NCBI GenBank assembly: GCA_001464455.1
Contig: LNEI01000018.1
Location: 310,001-374,000, forward strand
Reading direction: 5' to 3'
DNA: 64,000 nt
Origin: Acidobacteria bacterium Ga0077534
GTDB taxonomy: Bacteria; Acidobacteriota; Blastocatellia; Pyrinomonadales; Pyrinomonadaceae
In this document: positions 8,601-17,519 of the stretch, piece by piece
Layout: each line of letters begins with the position of its first letter
Position numbering within the stretch: position 1 is the first letter of the stretch
Notes under the pieces: generated by a model
What the model saw: the letters and a program-made list of their open reading frames with translations, nothing else
Database searches by the model: none
Told to the model about the DNA's origin: nothing
Program-made: the position numbers and the translations under genes

Positions 8601-9620
8601 TCACGAGCCCACAAATCGCGAATATAGCGACCGCGCAGTCGAAATATCATCAGTTCCCTTCACTATTGCCCTGCCATCCGCAAAGATCGTCATTTCATGG
8701 CCGTTCGACAAAAATCGCACCAAATATTCATTCCGCTTTACGTCACCCAGCGGTTCGAGCTTGGCAGCCAAGCCTTCAAGGTCAATTAAAGTGCTTCTCG
8801 GCGGAGCGATCTGCACGGCGTCCCGCCCGCACATGACTGCCGAAAATTCCTGCGTCTCCGCGTCGAGGAATTCAAAGACGCGCTGTCCGCAGGCCTTGCA
8901 ATCAGGATTCGGGGCGCCAAGTTTGATTCGTTGGCGATCATTAGCCCAGACGTCGAACTGCATCAATGAACCATGAAGGTCACCAAAATTTCCCGTCAAC
9001 ATCTTCAACGCCTCGGCAACCTGTGTTGCAGAGACAGTCGCAATTATCGGCATGATCACCCCAGCTGTGTCGCAAGTCGGTGATGAGCCCGCATCGGGCA
9101 TCTCGTCAAAGATGCACCGCAAACAGGGCGTCTTGCCCGGAATGATCGTCATCGTCGTGCCGTAGCTCGACACCGCCGCGCCATAGATCCACGTCACAGC
9201 GTTCTTGACGCAGGCATCGTTTAGGAGATATCTGATTTGAAAATTATCGGTCCCATCGATCACGAGATCGCAGTCCTTTAAAAGAGACTCGACGTTGGAA
9301 TGATTCACGTCAGCAACGACGGCTTCAACGTCAATCTCAGAATTGATCTCGCCGATACGAGCCCGTGCAGCGATAGCCTTTGGTAAACGTTCAGTTGCGT
9401 CCGATTCGCTAAACAACGTCTGGCGCTGTAAATTTGTGAATTCCACGAAATCCCGATCAACGATCCTCAGAAACCCGACACCGGCCCGAGCAAGCATCTC
9501 AGCATGGGATGCCCCCAAAGCTCCGCACCCGACCAGCAAAACACGCGAGGCCAGGAGTTTCTCCTGGCCATCACGTCCGATCGATTTGAAGAGTATCTGT
9601 CGACTGTAGCGTTCGTTCAT
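8601..9620 (-). CDS. thiF: ThiF/MoeB-family adenylyltransferase (E1-like)
   Basis: Adenylates the C-terminal glycine of a ubiquitin-like sulfur carrier (ThiS or MoaD). The ATP-binding GCGALGASHAEMLARAGVG motif lies at about residues 32-50, followed by RIVDRDFVEFTNLQRQ. Two CxxC pairs (CLRC and CKAC) should bind the structural zinc. The C-terminal CGRDAVQI block and tail of about 70 residues match the ThiF type in Gram-positive bacteria rather than MoeB-rhodanese fusions. No thiS, thiG or moaD lies in the window, so ThiF versus MoeB remains open. It is followed closely by the toxin-antitoxin pair on the same strand. Confidence 0.75.
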   Translation of the reverse strand: MNERYSRQILFKSIGRDGQEKLLASRVLLVGCGALGASHAEMLARAGVGFLRIVDRDFVEFTNLQRQTLFSESDATERLPKAIAARARIGEINSEIDVEAVVADVNHSNVESLLKDCDLVIDGTDNFQIRYLLNDACVKNAVTWIYGAAVSSYGTTMTIIPGKTPCLRCIFDEMPDAGSSPTCDTAGVIMPIIATVSATQVAEALKMLTGNFGDLHGSLMQFDVWANDRQRIKLGAPNPDCKACGQRVFEFLDAETQEFSAVMCGRDAVQIAPPRSTLIDLEGLAAKLEPLGDVKRNEYLVRFLSNGHEMTIFADGRAIVKGTDDISTARSLYSRFVGS

Positions 9621-9642
9621 CTTCTAAGAAACCATCTTGACT

Positions 9643-10365
9643 CTAAATATCGAAAAGCCGTCGAACAAAGCTGCGTCTATCAGAGGTCAATTCGTCCTCA
9701 AGGATGCGGCCAAGCCTCGATGACCGCGGCGAGATATCTGCCTTCCAACGCTCTTCGCGCAAGCGGCTTCGTTCCAGATCGATCTCGTTTTGTTCCCGCT
9801 GACGTTTTAGATCCATGCCGCCCTTTCTAATAAAATCGACGATCGCCGGCAGTTCATCTGCATCAAACCATACGCCATGCTGTTTGCAAATATCGACGAT
9901 AACACCGGAAGCTTTGGCGAAATTGTTGCGGTTCATCAAATGTCCGCAATCAGGGCACGGAACGTAGTTTATCTTGGTCATCGACGGACCGCGATGCGTT
10001 CTGGAGTCGAGAAATGTCAGCACCGCCGACTGCCGCTCGAGATCAGCACAGATGGTCTCGAACATCTCGCCGTTTATCCAAAGCCCCTCGCACTTCTCGC
10101 ATCCGCGAAAACTAATGTCGTCAACTTCGAGGACAACAAGCCCCGCCCGGCATCGTGGACACTCACCCGCTGCCCCGCCAAAACCAACGTCAACCGGAGC
10201 GGCCATCGCCCCGCAATGGCCGCAGAATTTCGTACCAACGAACATCAGCCCGAGACATTTCGCGCAGCCCACGGTCTTGAGCCGTGTTTTGCAAAACTCA
10301 CAGATCGAGCGATCGCTCTCGACGGCGGCTCCGCAGTTCGGACAATTCAGGGCTTCAGCGCTCAT
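9643..10365 (-). CDS. Multi-zinc-ribbon protein (zf-TFIIB-like)
   Basis: A 240-residue cytoplasmic protein with seven CxxC-type knuckles, among them CPNC, CEFC, CAKC, CGHC, CPRC, CEKC and CPDC, spread over the first 150 residues. The CEKCEGLWINGEMFETI and HGVWFDADELPAIVDFIR segments match the TFIIB-like zinc-ribbon family, in which two ribbons are followed by a charged helix. The C-terminus is a long Arg/Glu-rich helix. The specific role is unknown. The start overlaps the end of aroDE by 4 bp, so it is part of that operon. Confidence 0.72.
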   Translation of the reverse strand: MSAEALNCPNCGAAVESDRSICEFCKTRLKTVGCAKCLGLMFVGTKFCGHCGAMAAPVDVGFGGAAGECPRCRAGLVVLEVDDISFRGCEKCEGLWINGEMFETICADLERQSAVLTFLDSRTHRGPSMTKINYVPCPDCGHLMNRNNFAKASGVIVDICKQHGVWFDADELPAIVDFIRKGGMDLKRQREQNEIDLERSRLREERWKADISPRSSRLGRILEDELTSDRRSFVRRLFDI

Positions 10366-11888
10366 TTATTAAGTTCCGCGAATCTCGCCAGTATGTCATT
10401 TCTCATCTGCGCAGCAGGAGCGGGCTTCCCGGTCCAGAGTTCGAACTGCTTCGCTCCCTGCGCAATGAGCATTTCCATACCGCCGATCGCAGGAATATTC
10501 GCCTTTTTTGCTTCCTGTATGATCGGCGTGTCGTAAGGCTTGGTCACGAGATCATAGACGAATTTTACACCTTTAAGCTCGTCCGCAGTAAATAAACTTT
10601 GGTCCGTACCGGACATTCCGATTGGCGTGGTATCAACGAGGATATCGGCCATTAACTTACCGTCTCGAACTTCGTCAATTTCAAATAACCGAACGCCGAA
10701 TTCCTCTGCAAACGGTCTCGCCTTGTCGACATTTCGGACAAAAACCTCGACATCCGCACCTTCCTGCTGTAGCGAATAAACGCACGCCCTCGCCGCTCCG
10801 CCCGCTCCAAAAACCGCGGCCTTTGCACCCTTCACCTCACCGAATCTGGATCTTAGCGGAGTGATGAATCCATGGGCGTCGGTGTTGTAGCCGGTCAGCC
10901 TGCCCTCATCGATCTTGACAGTGTTCACTGCCCCTATCCGTTCAGCGGTCGGGTCGATCGCGTCAAGGTGCTCCATTATCGTCTGTTTGTGCGGCATCGT
11001 GACCGAAAAGCCGCCAAAATTCAATTCGATCTCACGAGTTTGGGGCCGGACCATTCGATGCATAAAAGCACGGATGTCCTTGACCAAGAAAGGGATGAAA
11101 ACAGCGTTCACTCCCTCGGAAACAAATGCCGGGTTGTGCATGAAGGTCGATAGCGACTGAGAAACCGGATCGCCGAGAATGCCATAGACCTTTGTCGCCC
11201 GATCCAGTTCTTTGGCTCGATAGAGCTCAACAAGCTGCTTCGCTGTAACCTGTCCGGGAGCGGTTTCGCCGCCGGCATCGAGTGACGTGTATGTCAGGAA
11301 CGCACCATGAGCTGGCCCGAGAATACGCGTCCATTTACCCGCCTCGCCCATCGCAATGGGAATTATCTGCTTGCTAGCATCGCGGGCACGCTCGATGAGT
11401 TTCCATATCTCGATCGTGTCGGCAATATCGGTCGCAGTTATGGCGATCTTTACGATGTCAGGATCAAACGCCGCAGCAATGCCATCAAATAGGGCCGCAA
11501 GGTCGTCGGGAACACCTGCAAAGTCGTGATGCGAGATTATTCTGGGAATATGGTTTGTCTGGATCGCCACCGCCAACCGCGATTCCGCCTCGATATCTAT
11601 GACCGAGCGATCGAGCGGCTCTGCCATGACCTTTTCCCAGAATTTAAGCCGGTCAGTAAAGGTAAGTTCCCGCTGGCCGCCTTGCTCACGGGAGCGGAAG
11701 GTAAACACGACGGGCCGTTCAGAACCTGAGTCTCGCAGCCAACCAAGCAGAACATCGATCTCAGCTGGCGGCAGACAATCAAATCGCACCTCGACGATAT
11801 CCGCGACGAGTCGAGCGGCTACGATCTTCTCGATCATTTCGCGAGACGTTTCAGCACAGACGGACACGCATATCTTGCCCTGATTCAT
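10362..11888 (-). CDS. aroE: Bifunctional 3-dehydroquinate dehydratase / shikimate dehydrogenase (AroDE)
   Basis: A 508-residue fusion catalysing two successive steps of the shikimate pathway. Residues 1 to about 225 are a type I dehydroquinase: VEVRFD near 33, the catalytic His at 121 (ISHHDF) and the Schiff-base Lys at about 147 (DIVKIAI). From about 233 the shikimate dehydrogenase begins (GILGDPVSQSLS, then MPHKQTI and the NADPH site GAGGAARA). The ATG at 11888 is chosen because it overlaps the stop of the upstream gene (ATGA) and starts the conserved dehydroquinase strand; an open frame further upstream is only the shadow of that gene. aroA and aroK are 20 kb away. Confidence 0.92.
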   Translation of the reverse strand: MNQGKICVSVCAETSREMIEKIVAARLVADIVEVRFDCLPPAEIDVLLGWLRDSGSERPVVFTFRSREQGGQRELTFTDRLKFWEKVMAEPLDRSVIDIEAESRLAVAIQTNHIPRIISHHDFAGVPDDLAALFDGIAAAFDPDIVKIAITATDIADTIEIWKLIERARDASKQIIPIAMGEAGKWTRILGPAHGAFLTYTSLDAGGETAPGQVTAKQLVELYRAKELDRATKVYGILGDPVSQSLSTFMHNPAFVSEGVNAVFIPFLVKDIRAFMHRMVRPQTREIELNFGGFSVTMPHKQTIMEHLDAIDPTAERIGAVNTVKIDEGRLTGYNTDAHGFITPLRSRFGEVKGAKAAVFGAGGAARACVYSLQQEGADVEVFVRNVDKARPFAEEFGVRLFEIDEVRDGKLMADILVDTTPIGMSGTDQSLFTADELKGVKFVYDLVTKPYDTPIIQEAKKANIPAIGGMEMLIAQGAKQFELWTGKPAPAAQMRNDILARFAELNK

Positions 11889-12646
11889 TCTGTACTTCCC
11901 TTTTGATCCATCACGAAACTGATCGCCATCAGCAGGCAAACTATCACGCAGATCGATCCGGCGACCACAATAGCAGTATTCCCGCTCTGGTTGACCGCGA
12001 TAGCGGCAGCGGCCCAGGCGATCGCCAGCGGATAGAGAAAATTCCGCAACTTGAACCTGATCAACACCCCTAAACCCGCAGCAAGCATTATTGCTGCGAC
12101 GCCGATGGCGTTCCAGACCGTCGAAGAGATCTCGAGATTCTGCGACTTCAAGAGGATAGCAAAATTGACCAGCGTCGCCGCCGTTACCCAGCCTGCATAA
12201 ATACCGAAAACTGCGGTCGTAAACAACGCCCCGCCCTTGTCGTCCGAACGATGAAGCTGAAAAAGTATCGCTATCAAGGTCACGAGAAGGGCGAAAATTA
12301 GACCTAAACAAAATGCGAGTTGGTCATGGTGCCAAAAATAGATCCATGAGCAGTTCAAAACGCACGTAATGACGTATAGCGAGCGGACCGAACGAAATCT
12401 CACCAAATTGCGTGGAAGCAACTGATAAATACTGAATGAAATAAGCCCCAAATAAATAAGCGACCATATCGAAAACGCATATCCGGCTGGTGTCAATACG
12501 GTCGGATATCGGTCCGAGATAACCTCGGGCGTAACGCCGTTCACATATCCTGTCGCCGCTAGCCCGTTAAAGACTATCGTGCCGACCGTGGCAACCAGCA
12601 AGAGTATCGATCGCATCCGATCCTGAGCGTTTGGTGTTGATTCCAT
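11885..12646 (-). CDS. TspO/MBR-related tryptophan-rich membrane protein
   Basis: A 253-residue integral membrane protein with about seven hydrophobic segments. The PTVLTPAGYAFSIWSLIYLGL stretch is the signature of the TspO-related tryptophan-rich sensory proteins, longer relatives of the five-helix TspO tetrapyrrole-binding family. The start at 12646 (MESTPNAQ) is preferred over an upstream one because the extra N-terminal residues are not membrane-like. It is the first gene of an operon with aroDE and the zinc-ribbon gene. The ligand is unknown. Confidence 0.7.
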   Translation of the reverse strand: MESTPNAQDRMRSILLLVATVGTIVFNGLAATGYVNGVTPEVISDRYPTVLTPAGYAFSIWSLIYLGLISFSIYQLLPRNLVRFRSVRSLYVITCVLNCSWIYFWHHDQLAFCLGLIFALLVTLIAILFQLHRSDDKGGALFTTAVFGIYAGWVTAATLVNFAILLKSQNLEISSTVWNAIGVAAIMLAAGLGVLIRFKLRNFLYPLAIAWAAAAIAVNQSGNTAIVVAGSICVIVCLLMAISFVMDQKGSTE

Positions 12647-12811
12647 GAAGAGATTATCGCAGAATCTTTCGATAAATGTTGACCCGGCTGGGTTGCACTG
12701 TTCACGATTTCGTATGAAAATTGCGGAAATTGTAAGTTTTTGTAAACGGTTTTTGGTTCGAAACGGAAGAATAACAACCAAATCACTGCCTCGAGCGTCT
12801 TAACTTCGTCT

Positions 12812-12839
12812 TTGGCACCGAGTTTGCTTGAGATACAGT
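12812..12839 (+). promoter_or_regulatory. Possible sigma-70 promoter for the small Pro/Lys-rich peptide gene
   Basis: TTGGCA (12812-12817), a 16-bp spacer and TACAGT (12834-12839) stand about 60 bp upstream of the start codon. The match is moderate. A good ribosome site (AGGGG) precedes the gene. Confidence 0.3.
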
Positions 12840-12901
12840 GCGGACGCACTTTCCCGCTTTCCCCGGATGCGTGAATTTATAAGAAAAGGGGAATTAAAGT
12901 G

Positions 12902-13114
12902 ATGAGAGCAATGAAGAAAATATTATTCACAGTCGCAATGGTCGCCGGACTTTCTGTCGGCGTATTTGCACAGAAGGATGAAAAGAAACCGCCGCCGAAG
13001 CCAAGTCCGCCGGTCGTCAATCCGCAGCCGAAGCCGCCGCCGAAGGATAATGACAAGCCAAAGAAGCCTGCCTTTGCCTTTGTGATTGCTCGAAATGATG
13101 ACCAACTGGCCTAA
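12902..13114 (+). CDS. Small secreted proline/lysine-rich protein
   Basis: A 70-residue protein with a signal peptide (MKKILFTVAMVAGLSVGVFA) and a short mature part dominated by Pro and Lys (KKPPPKPSPP, KPPPKDNDKPKK). The ATG at 12902 follows an AGGGG ribosome site; a GTG three bases upstream is an alternative. No enzymatic fold is likely. It could be a cell-wall or polysaccharide-interacting peptide. It is followed by an intrinsic terminator, so it is a monocistronic unit. Confidence 0.65.
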   Translation: MRAMKKILFTVAMVAGLSVGVFAQKDEKKPPPKPSPPVVNPQPKPPPKDNDKPKKPAFAFVIARNDDQLA

Positions 13115-13137
13115 ACAGCACAAACAAGAAGTTTTAC

Positions 13138-13174
13138 GCGAAAGCAGCCTTCCAAAGGCTGCTCTCGCATTTTC
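13138..13174 (+). terminator. Intrinsic terminator after the Pro/Lys-rich peptide gene
   Basis: A long stem (GCGAAAGCAGCC paired with GGCTGCTCTCGC, one bulge) encloses a short loop and is followed by ATTTTC. Confidence 0.75.
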
Positions 13175-13184
13175 AATAGAGATT

Positions 13185-13216
13185 AAGAAAGGGCCCCAAA
13201 TAGGGAGCCCTTTCTT
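13185..13216 (-). terminator. Intrinsic terminator downstream of tRNA-Val
   Basis: Perfect 10-bp arms AAGAAAGGGC (13185-13194) and GCCCTTTCTT (13207-13216) enclose 12 nt. The position 12 bp beyond the tRNA 3' end on the minus strand suggests tRNA transcript termination or processing. Confidence 0.6.
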
Positions 13217-13228
13217 CAATCAACTTAA

Positions 13229-13303
13229 TGGTGCCGTCTACAAGATTTGAACTTGTGACCTATCGCGTGTGAAGCGAGTGCTCTACCACTGAGCTAAGAC
13301 GGC
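13229..13303 (-). tRNA. tRNA-Val (anticodon CAC), CCA encoded
   Basis: On the minus strand a full cloverleaf can be drawn. The acceptor stem is GCCGTCT/AGACGGC, the D arm is GCTC..GAGC, the anticodon loop is TTCACAC (anticodon CAC, codon GUG), and the T arm is ACAAG TTCAAAT CTTGT. Discriminator A and CCA are encoded. The anticodon stem closes with one mismatch at 27-43. Confidence 0.93.
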
Positions 13304-13325
13304 GGGATTCGCTGTTCATCCTTTA

Positions 13326-13805
13326 CTAGATCGACGGATCGTCAGCCTTGGCCGGTCGATTCTCATCGGTTCCCTTGATGGTGCTGAGATTCGAATCTGT
13401 GTAGAAATGACGGGTTCCGGTTGCGGATATTCCCTCGGGAACTTGTGGGTCGGCATTGACTGCGTAAGACGCCGGAGCACTCGACGATGCCTGGACAACG
13501 GTCATTTTGAAAATATAGCCATTAACGACCGGGCTCTCGCCCTTGAATTTCTCATCAAGACTGACCTTGGCGATCAGCTCGTCAAAAGTGCCGAAATTCC
13601 CCTTATTTCGGCTCGCATATTGTGCCTGAAACTTCCTGATCTGGTCAATAGATTGTGCGGCCGTCGTCTCATTTCCCGAACGAATAACCGCCTGCCATGC
13701 GATCGACCCAACACCGATCAGCAAACCGATGATCGCGATAACGATCATCAACTCAATAAGATTAAAGCCGCGTTGATCTTTCAAACGGAGTCGTAGATTT
13801 CTCAT
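13326..13805 (-). CDS. Type IV pilin / pseudopilin (PilA-like)
   Basis: A 159-residue prepilin with a short basic leader ending RG, then FNLIELMIVIAIIGLLIGVGSIAW. It has the cleavage site (G/F), Glu at mature position 5 and a hydrophobic N-terminal helix. The C-terminal domain is soluble and has no Cys pair. The family forms surface fibres for attachment and twitching, or the pseudopilus of a type II secretion system. It stands alone, with no pil assembly genes nearby. The 216-bp upstream region is AT-rich, and I see no clear sigma-54 site in it. Confidence 0.85.
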   Translation of the reverse strand: MRNLRLRLKDQRGFNLIELMIVIAIIGLLIGVGSIAWQAVIRSGNETTAAQSIDQIRKFQAQYASRNKGNFGTFDELIAKVSLDEKFKGESPVVNGYIFKMTVVQASSSAPASYAVNADPQVPEGISATGTRHFYTDSNLSTIKGTDENRPAKADDPSI

Positions 13806-14054
13806 AATTCAATTCAATTTCCTCACCGCTTTCAACACGAAAACGTTTGCCTTTAGTTTCAAAAGTTTAGTTTGTTTCTGAAGCAATTTCAACAATAGTC
13901 CGGAGTTCCGACCTCAGATCGCCAGCTCAAGTGGAATAACCCTCACTAGTCAGGAGCTCAGATCGCACTAAAGATTGCAACTTTTTTGTGCGACGGTTGT
14001 TTCTAATCGGGTAGAATAATAATGGCGATTTCGCTGAGGACAAGGGATTTACTG

Positions 14055-15053
14055 ATGAGAGACTGGTTTGTGACCGAAACGAGGCCGGCGGGCGACGGGT
14101 TTGCCGTTGATGTGGACGCGGTTGGCAGGATCGCCGAGTTGCAGAAGGCGATCGAGAATGTCATCCGCGGTAAATCTGAGACCGTAAAGCTCGCACTGGT
14201 CGGTTTGCTGGCGAAAGGACATCTTTTGATCGAAGACGTGCCGGGCATCGGCAAAACGACGCTGGCGAACTCGCTTTCGCGGGCTCTCGATCTCGACTTT
14301 CAGCGTATACAATTCACGTCTGATCTTCTCCCCTCCGATGTGATCGGGCTTTCGGTCTTTAATCAGCGAAGCGGCGATTTTGAATGGAAACCAGGGCCGA
14401 TCTTCGCGAACATTGTGCTCGCCGACGAGATCAATCGAGCTACGCCAAAGACCCAGTCGGCTCTTCTCGAAGCAATGGCCGAGGAACAGGTCACCGTCGA
14501 GGGGTTTTCCCGTTCGCTGCCGTCGCCGTTTGTCGTCATCGCCACACAGAATCCCTCGGAACATCACGGCACTTATCCGCTGCCAGAATCTCAGCTAGAC
14601 CGGTTTATGCTGCGGATACACATGGGTTATCCAACAGTCGCCGACGAACGGCAGATGCTGCGTGACCGCGAGACCGCGAATCCTATCTCGTCCTTAAAAC
14701 CGGTAATGTCGCGGGACGAGCTGATCGATCTGCAGGCATTGGTCGGAAGCGTGCGTTTTGACGAAGCTTTGGTTGAGTATCTACTTCAAATCGTTGACCT
14801 GACACGCCGGAGCGAGTCGCTCGAACTCGGCGTCAGCCCTCGCGGCTCGCTCGCCTTGTTCCGCTCAGCACAGGCAATGGCGGTCATCGAGGGCCGCGAT
14901 TACTGCATTGCCGACGACATAAAACGGCTCGTCCTTCCCTGTCTCGGCCATCGCGTGATCCTAAACTCAAGAACGTCGGCCCTAAGAAACCGAAACCGAG
15001 AGGTCCAGACAGTTCTGCAAGACATACTGCAAAAAGTGAGCGTACCGATCTGA
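14055..15053 (+). CDS. MoxR-type AAA+ ATPase
   Basis: A 332-residue MoxR-family chaperone-like ATPase. It has Walker A (DVPGIGKTT), Walker B (IVLADEINRATPKTQSALLEAM) and the sensor-1 motif (FVVIATQNP). The start at 14055 is chosen over 14022 because a TAGAAT -10-like box lies at 14012-14017, too close for the earlier ATG, and AAGGG stands 8 nt before 14055. The downstream DUF58 gene is the usual partner. Such pairs are thought to help mature secreted or membrane-bound (often VWA-domain) proteins. No VWA gene follows here. Confidence 0.88.
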   Translation: MRDWFVTETRPAGDGFAVDVDAVGRIAELQKAIENVIRGKSETVKLALVGLLAKGHLLIEDVPGIGKTTLANSLSRALDLDFQRIQFTSDLLPSDVIGLSVFNQRSGDFEWKPGPIFANIVLADEINRATPKTQSALLEAMAEEQVTVEGFSRSLPSPFVVIATQNPSEHHGTYPLPESQLDRFMLRIHMGYPTVADERQMLRDRETANPISSLKPVMSRDELIDLQALVGSVRFDEALVEYLLQIVDLTRRSESLELGVSPRGSLALFRSAQAMAVIEGRDYCIADDIKRLVLPCLGHRVILNSRTSALRNRNREVQTVLQDILQKVSVPI

Positions 15054-15186
15054 GGGAGTTTGGGAAGTCTGGGAAGTTTAGGAAGTCCAGGAAGTCTTGG
15101 CAGAACGCATTCTCTAATAACCTCTTAAACTTCCTAGACCTCCTAAACTTCCCGGACTTCCCGGACTTCCTAAACTTCCCAAACTC
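15054..15186. repeat. Hairpin built from 9-nt GGAAGTnnn units between moxR and DUF58
   Basis: Four or five direct units (GGAAGTCTG, GGAAGTTTA, GGAAGTCCA, GGAAGTCTT, from about 15062 to 15098) are followed by six inverse units (TTCCTAGAC, TCCTAAAC, TTCCCGGAC twice, TTCCTAAAC, TTCCCAAAC, 15130-15184). They fold into one long imperfect stem. It separates the two co-oriented genes and ends just before the DUF58 start. Confidence 0.7.
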
Positions 15187-15191
15187 GATCA

Positions 15192-16622
15192 ATGAATCTC
15201 AAGCTCGCAAGCCAACTCTTCAGTTTTCGTGATCTTCGCAACGCGATCCTTGGCGTGATTGTGGTTCTTGGCGGACTGGGGCTGTCAGGGTTGACGCTTT
15301 ATGCACATCAGATCGGTGATGTGGAGATGGCAGCGGTCGCGGCTTCGGCTTCGCTTGTTTTTGTTTTGCTCATCCTGATCTTCGTCGTACCGCCGCTCGC
15401 TCGGAATGCGGGACGTGAGGCTTCGCAGTTGAATCTGCCGTTCGAGTTCACGACCGGCGGAGCGATCTTGCTGGTTTTGCTGATGATCGTGGGCTTTTCG
15501 GCGTGGAACACGGGGAATAATCTACTCTTCCTCGTCCTCTCATTTCTGCTGGCGGCGATGGTCGTCGGATTTATTGCGGGCAGTTTGTGCTTGAAGAAGC
15601 TTGACGTGACGATGCGTTTTCCGGAAACGATCTTCGCCGGTGAAAAGACCCCGATCCTAGTAAGCATGCACAATCGCAAGCGCCTGATCCCGGCTTTCTC
15701 CGTCGTAGTTGAGGTTCGCGGCAAGGAACGTGAGCGGTCGATCGCGGCCGATCACCTTGACGCCATCTTCCCAAAATGGATCGCAAGGCGTCTCGGCCAG
15801 GCTCCGGTCGTGAGGCGAACCCTCGATCATTTCGTCCACGTCGCGGGCCGCGAATCGGTCGAGAAAAAGGCCGAGCATATCTTCCCCAATCGCGGACGGC
15901 TTTCGATCCGTGATTTCGAACTCTCGACCAAGTTCCCCTTCGGATTTTTCCGTCATCGCCGCCGTTTGCCCGCCCGCGAAGCCGAGCTGGTGGTATTTCC
16001 CAAGATCATCGACGTTTCCACCGAGATCGAAACCCTTCCGCTGGATGCGGGTGATCGTGTGTCGTCAAAACGCGGTTCCGGTCAGGACCTTCTTGCCCTG
16101 CGAGCGTATCAGCCGCAGGATGATCTCCGCCGCATCGACTGGAAAGCTACCGCCCGCACTCGTAATCTGACCGTTCGCGAATTCGCAGCAGACGACGAAA
16201 GCCGCATCACCGTGATCTTCGACCCCCGAGTCGAACCCGACGCTGCCGATATCCCCATCCGCGAAAAGATCTCCGCCGAACAAAGCGGCAAACCCGTCAT
16301 CGCCTCGCCGCAGTTCGAACACGGAGCGAGCCTCGCCGCTTCGCTTCTGTCGCATTTTGCAGCCGAAAACGCTCAGATCCGACTCGTTATCCCCAACGAA
16401 GATACCGACTTCGGCTCCGGCCGCCCTCATCTCTATGACGCATTGCGAAAACTCGCCCTGCTCGAGCCCGAGTTCGCCAACGCCACTTCAAAGGAACCAT
16501 CCCTAAACATCGAACGCATCCTAAACGATTCCGACGACAGCCACGTCCTCCTAGTAACCGCCAACGAACGCACCACCCTCTCGCCCGAATTGACGCAAAA
16601 ACTAAAGGTCATCCTCTTCTAA
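15192..16622 (+). CDS. DUF58 domain-containing membrane protein
   Basis: A 476-residue protein with N-terminal membrane helices (residues about 15-55 and 85-130), then a large soluble region. The DUF58 core is SKRGSGQDLLALRAYQPQDDLRRIDWKATARTRNLTVREF around residues 295-335. It is normally encoded next to MoxR, as here, and is inferred to work with it. The C-terminus (HVLLVTANERTTLSPELTQKL) resembles the VWA-like end of the family. The spacing to moxR is filled by the 9-nt-unit hairpin. Confidence 0.85.
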   Translation: MNLKLASQLFSFRDLRNAILGVIVVLGGLGLSGLTLYAHQIGDVEMAAVAASASLVFVLLILIFVVPPLARNAGREASQLNLPFEFTTGGAILLVLLMIVGFSAWNTGNNLLFLVLSFLLAAMVVGFIAGSLCLKKLDVTMRFPETIFAGEKTPILVSMHNRKRLIPAFSVVVEVRGKERERSIAADHLDAIFPKWIARRLGQAPVVRRTLDHFVHVAGRESVEKKAEHIFPNRGRLSIRDFELSTKFPFGFFRHRRRLPAREAELVVFPKIIDVSTEIETLPLDAGDRVSSKRGSGQDLLALRAYQPQDDLRRIDWKATARTRNLTVREFAADDESRITVIFDPRVEPDAADIPIREKISAEQSGKPVIASPQFEHGASLAASLLSHFAAENAQIRLVIPNEDTDFGSGRPHLYDALRKLALLEPEFANATSKEPSLNIERILNDSDDSHVLLVTANERTTLSPELTQKLKVILF

Positions 16623-16629
16623 GCCACCG

Positions 16630-17290
16630 CGTTCCACCGTTCCACCGTTCCACAAATCCGGAAATGGTATGAGTGGAACGATATGGTAAGACGGGAGATG
16701 ATAGGCGAAAGGTGAAGATCGTTCCATCGTTCCATCGTCAATCGCGTAGCGATGGAATGATTGTAGCCGTGGGTGATAACCCACGGAACGGGATCGTATT
16801 TGGAATGTTGTCGCGTCAGCGACGGATGAATGATCGCGGCGTGTTGTTTCGATCGTCGCTACGCGACGTGGACAATATCGACCACGGGTTCCGTGGGTTG
16901 TCACCCACGGCTACAATCACGGCATCGCTACGCGATGAAAGCCGTTCCACCCGTCCCCCCCCTGGAACGGATGGAACGGATGGAACGGTTGGAACAAACG
17001 AACCTCTTATGCCGCATAGCGGCACCCGAATTTAGCCGTGGGTTTCAACCCACGGTACGCGAATAATAATGACCTCGCGTCGCGTCGCGTCGCGACGAAT
17101 CGAATTAACCGTCAACATGCATGTTAGACCGTCGCTACGCGACGCCGGATCCTTTTTCATCGCCTATCCGTGGGCTTCACCCACGGCTAAATTCGATTGC
17201 CGCTCTGCGGCAAAGAATACCGTTCCACCTGTCCCGCCCCTGGAACGACTGGAACGGTGGAACGGATGGAACGGCGATTCGGTCGGAACC
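16630..17290. repeat. Field of stacked palindromic repeats (CGTTCCAC, CCGTGGGT, GTCGCTACGCGAC families)
   Basis: No supported gene lies between 16623 and 17519. Three tandem CGTTCCAC 8-mers stand at 16630-16653, with a complementary GTGGAACG at 16673-16680. At least four CCGTGGGT...ACCCACGG palindromes follow (near 16769, 16882, 17035 and 17169), along with several CGTCGCTACGCGACG palindromes and GGAACGGATGGAACGG runs (about 16966-16990 and 17241-17272). From 17364 to 17406 a CACAGAGG-type repeat fragment occurs. The remaining bases before the sigma gene hold only weak promoter-like sequence (TTGTCA at 17457). Confidence 0.7.
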
Positions 17291-17519
17291 ATTTTTTGAT
17301 CTCGAACGTATGCTCTGATGTTCCGGCGACTCCGGGTCTTTGCTCAGTGTTTGGAAACGATATTAAACACAGAGGCCGCTGAGGGCGGACACAGAGGGCA
17401 CGGAGGTTTTCGGGAACTTCGTTAGCGATTGAAAATTATTGGGTTTTAAGAGATTCTTGTCATATATCAGCCTCTCGCGGTGTATTTAGGTCGTGATGAG
17501 CATTTTACGATGCTGAAAA

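Noticed and set aside
11889-12311. N-terminal extension of AroDE to 12311
   Set aside because: This part is the out-of-frame shadow of the TspO-like gene; the ATGA overlap at 11885-11888 gives the natural start.
16630-17290. CRISPR array
   Set aside because: Palindromes of several types at irregular spacing, no unique equal-length spacers, no cas genes.
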